From assembly GCA_934631005.1 (NCBI GenBank), contig CAKTXA010000004.1, forward strand, positions 1 to 64,000: a stretch of DNA of 64,000 nt. The letters run 5' to 3'. Below, piece by piece: positions 26,301-34,549 of this stretch (within the stretch, counting starts at the first letter, position 1; each line of letters begins with the position of its first letter). The notes under the pieces were generated by a model. That model ran no database searches, was not told the DNA's origin, and saw only the letters and a list, made by a program, of their open reading frames with translations. The position numbers and the translations under genes were made by a program. This DNA comes from an uncultured Oscillospiraceae bacterium (GTDB lineage Bacteria > Bacillota > Clostridia > Oscillospirales > Oscillospiraceae).

Positions 26301-29300
26301 TGCTGAAGCTGTACTACCAGCGCGAGACGGTGACCGTGACGTTCGACCCGAACGGCGGCGAGTTGGGCACCGACGGCCAAAGCAAGACCTTCCGCTATGG
26401 CCAGACCTTCGCAGCGACTGCGCCGCACCGCACTGGGTATGCGTTTGACGGCTGGTATACGGCAGACGGCTCCAGGTATACGCAGACGACTGTGACGCAG
26501 AGCACAGCGCTCACGGCACACTGGTCTGCCAGCCAGGTCAATTACACGGTACGGCAGTATGTGATGGACACGAACGGCGACTATCAGCTGTACGGCACTG
26601 AGGAGATCAAAACTGCCATGAGCGGCACGAGCGTCGCACTGAACGACCTCAAGGCCAGCGGTATCGAGGTCGAAGGCGGCATTGTTTACAAGGAAGCCAA
26701 GCGCAACGGCGTTTTGTATGGCTCCGCGACGGTCGTGGTCGAGGGCGATATGGTCATTGACCTGTACTATGAGCGTATCCAGTACAGAACGTATTGGAAT
26801 GCTTGGCCCGGGAAATTCGTGGAAAATAACGATACGGTCGTATATAAATCCTTCTACTACGGAGCGGAGCTTGTTGCGCCGGAGGTGACTTCGCAATACA
26901 AGATCCTCGATGGCTGGTATCTGGACAACGTTGATTATACGCAGCCTCTCCCGTATACGACAATGCCGGTGCTGGAGACGACTGACTCGCTGCTGTGTAT
27001 GTATTCCAAATGGACTGCACGCCAGGTAACATATACCGCTAAGCACTATGTGATGGACATCAACGGCGTGTATCAGCTCAAGGATACAGAGACGTGCACC
27101 GGCAACGCCGGGAGCACATTGGAATTTGCGTATAGCCTGCTGCCTAGGTACACCGAGGGCTATTATGCTGCGTCCGGCGCCGGTATCAAATACAAAGAGA
27201 GCCGGGTCAATGGCGAAATTGTAACAGAAGTCACGCTTACGGACGGGCTGGTCATTGAATTGTACTATGAGCGCAAGGCGTATACGCTGACGTGGTACTC
27301 CTTGTGGTCTGCATCATCGGCTCAGAGCAGAACCGTCTGCAAGACGGAAACGCTCTACTATGGTGCGCCCATCGTGCCGCCGGCGGAAAATCCCACGAGA
27401 AACGGATATACATTTGCACACTGGTGGTTCAACAACAAGGAACTGGACGACACTATCACGATGCCGTATCACGCTCAGGATATTGTGCCGGCCTGGACAG
27501 AAATCGAGTATACCCTGACGCTGCATAACCTTGAAGGTGTCACCAATACAAAAGGGGAACCGTATGATACTGAAATGAGGTTTACGTACAATACATCGAC
27601 CGGAGAGCCGCGGACGATCGGACTGCCGATGGGCATGCAAAAGTATGGCTATAAAATTGGTGAACTTGTCCCATTCGAAGACGGATCAGGTTATGCTTAT
27701 ACGGAAGACTGGTACTACGACGAGGCGTGTACGCAGCCCGTGGGGATCGATGCCAACCATAATCAGGTCATTACGATAGATCGGGACATTGATCTCTGGC
27801 TGAAGATCGAGCCGAAGCAGATCAACATTTGCATTCGAACCGGAAGCAGCACGCAGCCGGATCCGCTCAAGGTGGGCGGCACGGAGTACCCATTCAAGAA
27901 AGGAAGTTATGAGTGGGTCGCCACCGTCCCGTTCGGCTCTACGATCACGCTGCCGAGCACCTATGACGCTTGGGCCTTTGACAGCGGCTATGAGTTCGAT
28001 TACTGGACCAGACTGAACCAAACGGAAAAGATCAATACGTTTACGATCAGCGAGCTGCCTACATATTATGGCGGTAGCGGCTATAGCTACTATTTCGAGC
28101 CCCATGCGAAAGCCAGAACGTATAACCTGACCATAGACCTGAACGGCGGCACGCCGCCCGAGGGGCATGAGTATCCGACGACATGGTCTTGGGATGCGTA
28201 CAGCAGTCTCGAAATGCCTATTCGCACCGGCTATACCTTCACGGGCTGGACGGGCGATACGGGAAAGACAGAACCGGTTAGGCTGGTAGCGCCGAAAATG
28301 GACGGAACCTTTGGGCACAAATCGTTCCGTGCCAACTGGACGCCGTACGAGTACAAGATCACCTATGAGCTGAACGGCGGCACGCTGGATGCGAACACAC
28401 CGGGGAACTATACGATCGAAACGCCGACCTTCCAGCTGGTGGAACCGAGCAGGGAGAACTTTAGCTTCCTCGGTTGGTACACCACCAAAACCTTCGAGGA
28501 AGGCACGCAGATCACGCAGATCACGCAGGGCAGCACCGGCCACCTCAGGCTCTATGCCAAGTGGGGAGCGGATGTCTGCACGATCACCTATGAGCTGAAC
28601 GGCGGCGAGAACAACTCCAAAAATCCGGAAACTGTCGATAAGGGTACGACGGTCAGGATCTACTACCCCACGCGCTATGGCTACACGTTCGCCGGTTGGT
28701 CGACGCAGCCGAGCGGTGCGGCTTCCATGGAAACGACATACACCGTGACGAGCGACCTTACGCTCTATGCGCACTGGGAGACCGGTACATACAATGTCAA
28801 ATTCTTCAGAGTGATGAGCAATGCGACGTCTGACGCGAGCCAGGAGCAATCCGGTCAATATGGAGCTACGATCACGCTGCCGGAGCCGTATGAAGTGTCG
28901 AATACCAATGTAAGATTCGTGGGCTGGTATGACGACATCTCAGGGAAAACCATGCAGCCGGGAGAGGAGTACAAGATCCCGGGCGAAAATGTATGGCTGC
29001 AGGCCATGTACGAGATCCAGTTCACGGAGATCAGTACCCCGGCACAGCTGAGTACCCTTGCCATTTGGGCCGCGTATACGGAGGGCAAGACCTACACACT
29101 GAAGAATGACATTTCGATGGGCTCCACTTTGCTTTTTCTCTCCGGCTTTGCCGGTACGTTCGATGGAGCAGGCCATAAGATCACCCTGTGCACGAGTCAG
29201 TGGAACTTTCGGAGGGAAAGTAAGACGCCGCTCTTTGGCAGGTATCTCGGCTCCTCGGCCACGGTCAAAAATCTGACGGTCGTGTGCAACCAAGGGACGA

Positions 29301-29983
29301 TCTACTCGGACGGCCTCTATTGGGGCGTGCTGGCAGGCGAGAACTACGGCACGATCGAAAATGTCTGCGTCACAACGACCAATGAGGCCGGTTTGAAGCT
29401 CCAAGTCGAGAGCTCGGCTGCGTATCCTGCCATAGGCCTTGTGGCGGGTGCGTGCCTGGACGGCGGCAGAGTCATTGACTGCAGCATCGGCGAGCATGTC
29501 AGCATCGTGATGGACGAGTATCCGGAAGGTGCGAAAAGCCTGATGGTCGGCAGTCTGGTGGGCCTGGTCGGCAGCGGTAACGAAGATGTCGAGGCAAAGC
29601 GCAGTAAGGTGCGCTTCACATCCGGCTATACCGGCAGCGTCCGTATAACGGTCAGTGTTAATGATGCGGATGTGGACAAATGGCTGTTCGTTGGCGGTCT
29701 GCTGGGTCGGCTGAATGGCCGTGGCGACTTCGTGATCGAAGAGGACGCCCCCCTGACGCTTCAGTGCGAGATGACCTTCCAGAAAGCGTATTCTGATACA
29801 GATAAACGCTATGAAGGCGTGCTGATCGGCTACATCGACGAAGGCGGATGCGCGAGCAATGAGAGTGATCGGCTCTCGATCATCTGTAGCGGCTTGGAGA
29901 CGCTCTATTGCCTTGAAAACGAAAACTGCACGGCCACGGGCTTTGAGGGTGTGACGGTCACGGCTCCGGCGGCGGGCAGCTGA
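20381..29983 (+). CDS. giant SLH-anchored repeat protein (putative adhesin), 3200 residues
   Basis: A signal peptide (residues 1-26, cut after ALAA) is followed by three SLH domains (about 37-85, 105-155 and 170-218) that should attach the protein to cell-wall polymers. A short Ser/Gly linker leads to one early InlB-type repeat (about 265-345), a unique beta-rich region (about 350-1220), and a long run (about 1225-2805) of alternating Listeria-Bacteroides/InlB B-type repeats (GYTFAGWY ... YAKWTA pattern) and MucBP-like units (YTVEHYQQ ... IQIYYERN pattern). The last 330 residues include GLUG-like motifs (WGVLAGENYGTIENV). There is no LPXTG motif. A role in adhesion or biofilm is inferred from architecture. 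A subtilase with SLH domains follows after 7 bp. Confidence 0.88.
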   Translation: MTKRLLSILLIVCMLLTMLPVSALAAQPAAEGTQISNPFADVKASDWYFNAVQYARVNGFFGGVSKDRFAPQGTMTRGMFVTVLGRMAGVDPASYTDAPEFSDVAADAWYAPYVQWAAKFGITTGIGGGKFAPERLISREEMAAFFVRYLTQFGVTVDTGANYDTLPSDLEEISSWAREAVLTLWKTGLLAGSGGRFDPKGSASRAQAATLCMRMDKGVDTWYSEPGVPSTRVSIDPADETARPEAAKKPTSGANSGSSGGTTTKYYEVETKLGNGITPDGVTLLGKGMYASGTRISAVQTPDCSGRVFLGWYLDADMTEAVSASSTITKNMTLYAKMGEVTAQALNETPNYVTVQLKAEEVSGYTFQISGYESGCIESFVNVTANNAEFSTGSEAQYRYTVSGSGVVTPVLEAGQTYRVELAEDSAATFAGKPQSVRVLNIITEKAKVENLKLDGSVKYLPKSDVSGMTESLNGLFRTSLDQNAEGKTQPVEQVEQSGSFTYTGSGLSVGDTVAIYEGTCPDERTNDTNNDGAIVYVEITRAAGNTYTYRTADAEDVLFTPDVLPVQVPAAVAASGSITVPKAAMDFTDDKYVEMGLGSQTTVDAGDFLAFYIGDLGNAESAGYGRIDSVREEGSSYIITYTAASQSDVLAAMDLYSTRNEKIELTQEQIDAIEKDMETQAIESGFVEEAAQYLTELAVQTEGFQELSDDLAADMKSYSVTYADGTPVGSDMSLMAANHMNITGKHVSAKVAAGKVLQHFDSGSWGVRVELTISFTATVGKIEINFTAVFEQEVLLSLNTSGGAIWKWKWIFPYIYDYQLNANIDLGTYTGIGITATAKTAGDQSDDKFNWKSASGTKAEEKILNIGKQITELMEDKETFLGEKLVDEDGEEAEWAGTVGGGLAEKYSAMMENAEESWLEIFRKEIFSQEGSVDPLHILCYGVSADFVVKANLYVTIGMTFSYSVAKRYNFSIKLFHKQSTNEVIDLEEANYNFDFYVMGTIGIRAGIELEVGVGLFSLKLDSIGICAEVGAYAQLWGYFYYHLSWSESGGRDSSCSGAMVIEIGLYLTISFKAQLFSSDKLTYQPVLYDRNWPLVTIGSVENVFDFAYDDDDDRLEMDIVAAKNFTLPSNLFDMKYMDMKSGDIYGDEEADKPAKNFDTVYGGSDGNEKNFTMEFSNPKFHYSPHDNLVIVQPGSSVDETCEVTITWKNGTLAFTSRPIRRTLTIHWSNPQNTRYIQFETEGGNSVGMISGGVGEKFQFPKAPTKTGYHFDAWYLDAGYTSQPFNAGAYTTLPASWGNIGSAEDSRGIKLYARWLPNTNTKYTVEHYQQELNGRYTLTLTENPTGTTDSNTSAAAKSWDGFTAKAFSQAKIAPDGSTVIQIYYERNKYTVTFTYGEMRSADNADLSYTAKYGATLYAPIMALGGYDFAGYYSGSTPLTLDKNGGFAVRGDVTYAAHWAARPDTPYRVEHYTQRSDGEGYLLSGDAAIEAKTGETGASLTLSSLAKAVDGLTYQHATVDGKQVETAQIAGSGKTVIKLFYARRTYTLRFNCKGGDDIAEMNVPYGKVLTLPTPVRIGYTFDGWFTDEAYTAPFTAAAMPAADVQLYAKWTANGRSYTVRHYVQDANGQYQLRATDEGLTTTTGAALTLSELVKNDLLIPNAISYKEGKVGSQVRTTYEIPGSGDVVIDLYYARAQYTLTWALNGGTASGSYTKSGEVYYDAPITAPTLTRTGYTYVWDTTPAAKMPAANTTYGAVWTANTYTVTLNTNGGTIESGNVTGYAYGTGAALPTNVTRTGYTFAGWYEKENLSGSRTTSISRTASGDKTFYAKWTANTYTVTLNANGGRISGTTVSRYTYGVGVQLPTNVTRIGYAFMGWYASEDLTGEAVTAISATDIGNKTFYAKWDGAANIAYTVEYYQQNADDDRYTKVESKTLSGKTDTTVTAPEATYEHFTLCAGEPTVSSGVVKADGSLVLKLYYQRETVTVTFDPNGGELGTDGQSKTFRYGQTFAATAPHRTGYAFDGWYTADGSRYTQTTVTQSTALTAHWSASQVNYTVRQYVMDTNGDYQLYGTEEIKTAMSGTSVALNDLKASGIEVEGGIVYKEAKRNGVLYGSATVVVEGDMVIDLYYERIQYRTYWNAWPGKFVENNDTVVYKSFYYGAELVAPEVTSQYKILDGWYLDNVDYTQPLPYTTMPVLETTDSLLCMYSKWTARQVTYTAKHYVMDINGVYQLKDTETCTGNAGSTLEFAYSLLPRYTEGYYAASGAGIKYKESRVNGEIVTEVTLTDGLVIELYYERKAYTLTWYSLWSASSAQSRTVCKTETLYYGAPIVPPAENPTRNGYTFAHWWFNNKELDDTITMPYHAQDIVPAWTEIEYTLTLHNLEGVTNTKGEPYDTEMRFTYNTSTGEPRTIGLPMGMQKYGYKIGELVPFEDGSGYAYTEDWYYDEACTQPVGIDANHNQVITIDRDIDLWLKIEPKQINICIRTGSSTQPDPLKVGGTEYPFKKGSYEWVATVPFGSTITLPSTYDAWAFDSGYEFDYWTRLNQTEKINTFTISELPTYYGGSGYSYYFEPHAKARTYNLTIDLNGGTPPEGHEYPTTWSWDAYSSLEMPIRTGYTFTGWTGDTGKTEPVRLVAPKMDGTFGHKSFRANWTPYEYKITYELNGGTLDANTPGNYTIETPTFQLVEPSRENFSFLGWYTTKTFEEGTQITQITQGSTGHLRLYAKWGADVCTITYELNGGENNSKNPETVDKGTTVRIYYPTRYGYTFAGWSTQPSGAASMETTYTVTSDLTLYAHWETGTYNVKFFRVMSNATSDASQEQSGQYGATITLPEPYEVSNTNVRFVGWYDDISGKTMQPGEEYKIPGENVWLQAMYEIQFTEISTPAQLSTLAIWAAYTEGKTYTLKNDISMGSTLLFLSGFAGTFDGAGHKITLCTSQWNFRRESKTPLFGRYLGSSATVKNLTVVCNQGTIYSDGLYWGVLAGENYGTIENVCVTTTNEAGLKLQVESSAAYPAIGLVAGACLDGGRVIDCSIGEHVSIVMDEYPEGAKSLMVGSLVGLVGSGNEDVEAKRSKVRFTSGYTGSVRITVSVNDADVDKWLFVGGLLGRLNGRGDFVIEEDAPLTLQCEMTFQKAYSDTDKRYEGVLIGYIDEGGCASNESDRLSIICSGLETLYCLENENCTATGFEGVTVTAPAAGS

Positions 29984-29990
29984 GCAACCC

Positions 29991-31352
29991 ATGAAAAAAT
30001 TCCTCATTCTGCTGGCAACCATCCTCCTTCTCACCTCTGCCGCGTTGGCGGCGGAGGGCGAAGGGGTGCGAGTTGGGATCATTGACAGCGGGATCTCGAC
30101 GGCAGCGGTCGACGCGGGGCGGATCGCGGAAGGGCGCAACTACGTCCGCCCGCAGGACGATACCGCCGACCGGCTCGGCCACGGCACGGCGGTGGCCGCC
30201 GTGATCGTGGGAAGCCGCGCGGCGGGCCTTGCGGGCGTGTGCGAAACGGCCGCGCTCGTGCCGCTCGTCTACTGCTCGCGCGACGAGGGCGGGCAGGTGG
30301 TGCAGGGCGGCAGCGACATGGTCGCCGAGGCCATCTATGACGCCGTGGACACCTATCACTGCCGCATCGTCAACATCTCCTCCGGCTCCAAAACCGGCAG
30401 CGACGCCCTGCGGGACGCGTGCGCCTACGCCGAAAGCCGCGGCGTGCTCATCGTCGCGAGCGCGGGCAACTCCGGTCTCACCGACCCGGACACGGTCTAC
30501 TACCCCGGCGGCTACGACGGCGTTTTGTCCGTCGGCGCGTGCGACGAGACGGGCGCGATCGCCGATTTTTCGCAGAAAAATGACACCATCGACGTCCTCG
30601 CGCGCGGCACCGCGCTGCACCTGGCGTCCACGTCCGGCGCACGCGTGCGCGGCGAGGGGACGAGCTTTGCCGCCGCGCTCGTGAGTGGTATGGCGGCGCA
30701 CATCTGGACGGCGCAGCCGGAGCTCACGGCGGCGCAGGTGCGTGCGCGCCTGCTGGCGCTGGCGCGTGATGTCGACGGCTGGGCCGTTTTGGAGCTGGAC
30801 GCGGTGCTCGCCGCGGCGCCGGACGGCTTTGCCGACGTGCGCAGCACGGACTATTTTTACGACGCCGTCCGCTGGGCAAGGGACGCGGGCGTGACCGGCG
30901 GCACATCGCAGACGTCGTTTTCGCCGAACGCCCCGTGCACGCGCGGGCAGATCGTCACGTTCCTGTACCGCGCCGCCGGAAGCCCGCAGACGGACGGGGC
31001 ACAGACGTTCTGCGACGTTGCGCCGGGGGCGTATTATGATGCTGCCGCAAACTGGGCGAGCGTAAACGGCATCGCGGGCGGCACGGGCGGCGGGAAATTC
31101 AGCCCCGACGCGCCCTGCACGCGCGCGCAGGCGCTGACGCTTCTTTACCGCGCGGCGGGTTCGCCGGACGCGGCGGCGGACGGCGGCTTTGCAGATGTCC
31201 CATCCGGCAGCTACTATGAGGCCGCCGCCAGCTGGGCGCTGCAAACGGGCGTTTCGAGCGGCACCGGTGCAGGCCGGTTCAGCCCCGACGCCGTCTGCAC
31301 GCGCGGGCAGATCGTCACGCTGCTGTACAATTTTTACGCAAGCGCCGCATGA
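29991..31352 (+). CDS. SLH-anchored subtilisin-like serine protease (S8)
   Basis: A 453-residue exoprotein: signal peptide (residues 1-21), then an S8 domain with Asp in VGIIDSG, His in GHGTAVA, the oxyanion Asn region near SAGNSG and catalytic Ser in GTSFAAALVSG. Three SLH domains follow from about residue 275. There is no obvious pro-domain, since the catalytic domain starts right after the signal. It begins 7 bp after the adhesin gene without a strong ribosome binding site, which implies translational coupling. Processing of the adjacent giant adhesin, or of other surface proteins, is the simplest inferred job. Confidence 0.9.
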   Translation: MKKFLILLATILLLTSAALAAEGEGVRVGIIDSGISTAAVDAGRIAEGRNYVRPQDDTADRLGHGTAVAAVIVGSRAAGLAGVCETAALVPLVYCSRDEGGQVVQGGSDMVAEAIYDAVDTYHCRIVNISSGSKTGSDALRDACAYAESRGVLIVASAGNSGLTDPDTVYYPGGYDGVLSVGACDETGAIADFSQKNDTIDVLARGTALHLASTSGARVRGEGTSFAAALVSGMAAHIWTAQPELTAAQVRARLLALARDVDGWAVLELDAVLAAAPDGFADVRSTDYFYDAVRWARDAGVTGGTSQTSFSPNAPCTRGQIVTFLYRAAGSPQTDGAQTFCDVAPGAYYDAAANWASVNGIAGGTGGGKFSPDAPCTRAQALTLLYRAAGSPDAAADGGFADVPSGSYYEAAASWALQTGVSSGTGAGRFSPDAVCTRGQIVTLLYNFYASAA

Positions 31353-31368
31353 AATGCAAAACGCAAAC

Positions 31369-31411
31369 GCCGGTCGGCGAGGGCGGATGCCCTTGTCAAC
31401 CGGCGCTGTTT
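31369..31411 (+). terminator. probable terminator after the surface operon
   Basis: GCCGGT (31369-31374) pairs with ACCGGC (31399-31404) and encloses AGGGC-GGAT-GCCCT; GCTGTTTTG follows. The T-tract is weak. Confidence 0.6.
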
Positions 31412-31457
31412 TGTATATAATAACAACGAAATTTTCGGCTAAACGGGAGTTTTTGGT

Positions 31458-34031
31458 ATGAAGCGGATCTGTACAGGCATTCTGGCGCATGTGGACGCTG
31501 GTAAGACCACCCTCTGCGAGGCGATGCTCTACCGCAGCGGCGCGCTGCGCGCGCTCGGGCGCGTTGACCACGGCGACGCGTTTCTCGACACGCAGTCCAT
31601 CGAGCGCGAGCGGGGCATCACCATTTTTTCCAAGCAGGCGATCGTGGCGCTCGGCCAGACGGAGCTGGTGCTGCTCGACACGCCGGGGCACGTCGATTTT
31701 TCCAGCGAGATGGAGCGGACGCTGCAGGTGCTGGACTACGCTGTGCTGCTCATCAGCGGCACCGACGGCGTGCAGGGCCACACGCGCACGCTGTGGGGCC
31801 TGCTGCGGCGGTATCAGATCCCGACATTTTTGTTTGTGAACAAGATGGACCTGCCCGCGTGCGACCGCGCGGCGCTCATGCGCGAGCTGCAAAGCGCGTT
31901 CGGCGAAGGGTGCGTCGATTTTTCGCAGCCGCGGGACGCGCGCGACGAGGCGCTGGCCGTGCTGGACGACGCGCTGACGGAGCAGTACTTGCAGACCGGC
32001 GCGCTGGAGGATGCGCAGGTCGCGGCGCTCATCGCGCGGCGGCGGGCGTTTGCGTGCTATTTTGGGTCGGCCCTGAAGCTGGAGGGCGTGGACGAATTTT
32101 TGCAGGGCCTGCGCGATCTGACGCGCCAGCCGGAGCGGCCGGACGCCTTCGGCGCGCGGGTGTTCAAAATTTCGCGCGACGAAAAGGGCGCGCGCCTGAC
32201 GCATATGAAGATCACCGGCGGCAGCCTGCGGGTCAAATCGCTGCTGCGCGGGCCGGATTGGGAGGAAAAATGCGACCAGCTGCGCATCTACTCCGGCGAA
32301 AAATACCAGCTGGCCGAGACGGTGCAGGCGGGCATGGTCTGCGCGGCCACGGGGCTTTCGCACACGCTGCCCGGCGACGGGCTGGGCTTTGAGGCGGGGC
32401 GGGCGGAGCCGGTGCTGCGCCCGGTGCTGGAATACCGCGTCACGCCGCAGGACGGCACCGACCTGCGCGAGGTCTACAGCCGCCTGCGCCAGCTGCAGGA
32501 GGAGGATCCGCAGCTGCACTTAAGCTGGGAGAGCGCCACGCGCGAGGTGCGCGTGGGCCTGATGGGCGAGGTGCAGCGCGAGGTGCTGCAGCGCGTCATC
32601 CGCGACCGGTTCGCGATGGACGTGGCGTTTGACGAGGGAAAGCTCGTGTATCTTGAGACGATCGCCGACACCGTGGAGGGCGTGGGGCACTATGAGCCGC
32701 TGCGGCACTATGCCGAGGTGCATCTGCTTCTGGAGCCCGGCGAGCCGGGCAGCGGGCTGATCTTTGACACGATGTGCAGCGAGGACGCGCTCTCGCGAAG
32801 CTACCAGCGGCTCGTGCTCACGCACCTGATGGAAAAGCAGCACCGCGGCGTGCTCATCGGCGCGCCGCTGACCGACGTGCGCATCACGCTCATCTCCGGC
32901 CGCGCACACCAGAAGCACACGGAGGGCGGCGATTTCCGGCAGGCGACGTACCGCGCCGTGCGGCAGGGCCTGCGCAAGGCGAAAAGCGTTCTGCTCGAGC
33001 CGTGGTATACCTTCCGGCTGGAGCTGCCGCAGGCGCTGGCGGGGCGGGCGATGTCCGACATCGGCCAGATGGGCGGCGAATGCGCCCCGCCGGAGACGAT
33101 CGGGCAGGACGCCGTGCTCACCGGCAGCGCGCCGGTGGGAAAGCTCCGCGGCTATGCGCGCGAGGTCGCGGCGTATACGCGCGGTCTGGGCAGGCTCTCG
33201 CTCAGCCCGGGCGGCTACCGCCCCTGCCCGCAGCAGGATGTCATCGTGCAGGCGTCGGGCTACGACCCGGAGCACGATCTGGATGAACCGACCGGCTCGG
33301 TCTTTTGCGAGCACGGCGCGGGCTTTGATGTGCGCTGGGACGAGGTGGACGCGCACGCGCACCTGCCGCTGCTGCGCCTGCGGGACGAGCCGCCCGCGGA
33401 GACCGCGCCGCAGAGCGTGGTGCGCGGCGGCGCGTCCGGCGGCCCGGCGGGGCTGGATAAGGAGCTGCAGTCGATCTTTGAGCGCACCTACGGTGCGATC
33501 CGCCGCCGGGACTGGCTTCCCACGCAGGCGCTGCGCGCCGAAGATAAGCAGCAGCTCCTCGCGCGGCTGGAGCCGGCGGAGGAGTATGTGCTGGTGGACG
33601 GGTACAACATCCTCTTCGCGTGGGACGAGCTGAGCGCCATCGCGCGTGACAATCTGGACGCGGCGCGGCACGTTTTGATGAATCTGCTGTGCAACTATCA
33701 GGCCTACCGCGGCTGCGCGCTGATCTTGGTGTTTGACGCGTACAAGGTGCCGCAGGGGCTGGGGAGCGTCGAAAAATACCACAACATCCACATCGTCTAC
33801 ACCAAGCAGGCCGAGACGGCGGATCAGTATATCGAGCGCGTCACGTACGCCCTCGCCGGACGCCGCCGCCGCGTGCGCGTGGCAACGTCCGACAATCTCG
33901 AGCAGCTCATCATCCTCGGCCACGGCGCCGAGCGCGTCTCGGCCCAGAATTTCCACGACGAGGTGCAGGCGGTGCAGGCCGAGATCAGCCGCATCGTGCA
34001 AAGAAATAACCGGGAGAATGATCTTGGGTAA
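31458..34031 (+). CDS. TetM/EF-G-like ribosomal GTPase fused to a YacP/Rae1-like NYN domain
   Basis: The first about 640 residues match ribosome-protection GTPases: G1 AHVDAGKTT (10-18), switch I RERGITI, G3 DTPGHVDF, G4 NKMD, then EF-G-like domains II to V. A linker leads to a C-terminal NYN (PIN-like) domain starting near residue 705. Its acidic motifs are VDGYNILF, VFDAYK, TADQYIE and ATSDN, as in YacP/Rae1, a ribosome-associated endoribonuclease. At 857 residues it is about 200 longer than Tet(M). The fusion suggests a factor that binds the ribosomal A site by GTPase action and cleaves mRNA or RNA there. Calling it a tetracycline-resistance gene would go beyond the evidence. It is a single-gene unit. 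Confidence 0.88.
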   Translation: MKRICTGILAHVDAGKTTLCEAMLYRSGALRALGRVDHGDAFLDTQSIERERGITIFSKQAIVALGQTELVLLDTPGHVDFSSEMERTLQVLDYAVLLISGTDGVQGHTRTLWGLLRRYQIPTFLFVNKMDLPACDRAALMRELQSAFGEGCVDFSQPRDARDEALAVLDDALTEQYLQTGALEDAQVAALIARRRAFACYFGSALKLEGVDEFLQGLRDLTRQPERPDAFGARVFKISRDEKGARLTHMKITGGSLRVKSLLRGPDWEEKCDQLRIYSGEKYQLAETVQAGMVCAATGLSHTLPGDGLGFEAGRAEPVLRPVLEYRVTPQDGTDLREVYSRLRQLQEEDPQLHLSWESATREVRVGLMGEVQREVLQRVIRDRFAMDVAFDEGKLVYLETIADTVEGVGHYEPLRHYAEVHLLLEPGEPGSGLIFDTMCSEDALSRSYQRLVLTHLMEKQHRGVLIGAPLTDVRITLISGRAHQKHTEGGDFRQATYRAVRQGLRKAKSVLLEPWYTFRLELPQALAGRAMSDIGQMGGECAPPETIGQDAVLTGSAPVGKLRGYAREVAAYTRGLGRLSLSPGGYRPCPQQDVIVQASGYDPEHDLDEPTGSVFCEHGAGFDVRWDEVDAHAHLPLLRLRDEPPAETAPQSVVRGGASGGPAGLDKELQSIFERTYGAIRRRDWLPTQALRAEDKQQLLARLEPAEEYVLVDGYNILFAWDELSAIARDNLDAARHVLMNLLCNYQAYRGCALILVFDAYKVPQGLGSVEKYHNIHIVYTKQAETADQYIERVTYALAGRRRRVRVATSDNLEQLIILGHGAERVSAQNFHDEVQAVQAEISRIVQRNNRENDLG

Positions 34032-34057
34032 TCGTGAATAGATCGCGCCCCTTAATA

Positions 34058-34486
34058 TGCCGTAGGGGTGGGGTTCTACCCAGCCCGTTGGTACGCACTA
34101 TCGTTCTTTTGCGGCAGTGCCGATTTACTGAGGCCCCCTTGGCTTCCCCTGGGGGAAGCTGGCTGCGGAGCGGCAGCGGAGCAGACTGATGAGGGCCGGG
34201 GAGCAGTTGCGTTTTGCTGTGCATGCTAAGCTATCCGTCAGTGCTCCCCGGCCCTCATCCGCCCCCTTCGGGGGCACCTGTCCCTACCCTCTTTGTCCCT
34301 TCGGGACATTTCCCCCTGATAGGGGGAATCGGCCCCCAGGGGAAGGTATGGGGTGCATTCCGCTCCGCGGTGCGTGCAAAGACCACAGCTGCCCACCGGC
34401 GGGCGGGGCAAGCCCCGCCCCTACGTTACGACTAAGAAATCGGTGCGATCGAAAGGGCCGATGTGGTCATCGGCCCCTACAGAGTG
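34058..34486. repeat. GC-rich palindromic intergenic repeat, copy 3
   Basis: About 380 bp related to copies 1 and 2 but in opposite orientation. The left end carries GTAGGGGTGGGGTTC; the interior has TTCCCCTGGGGGAAG, the GGGGAGCA core and its facing arm, CCCCCTTCGGGGG, GTCCCTTCGGGAC and CCCCCTGATAGGGGG palindromes; the right end is GGGCGGGGCAAGCCCCGCCC then CTACGTTACGAC. A GGCCGATGTGGTCATCGGCC palindrome follows at 34460-34479. No gene lies inside. Confidence 0.75.
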
Positions 34487-34549
34487 TTCTGAAAAGAAGA
34501 AAATCCCCGCCCACGGTAATATTCACCGGGGCGGGGGATCTTTTATCTT

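Noticed and set aside
20786..27046. Long antisense frames over the giant adhesin
   Set aside because: Explained by repeated codon usage in the adhesin; no start signals and no domains.
31458..34031. Simple tetracycline-resistance gene
   Set aside because: The C-terminal NYN domain and divergence from typical Tet proteins make resistance an unsafe conclusion.
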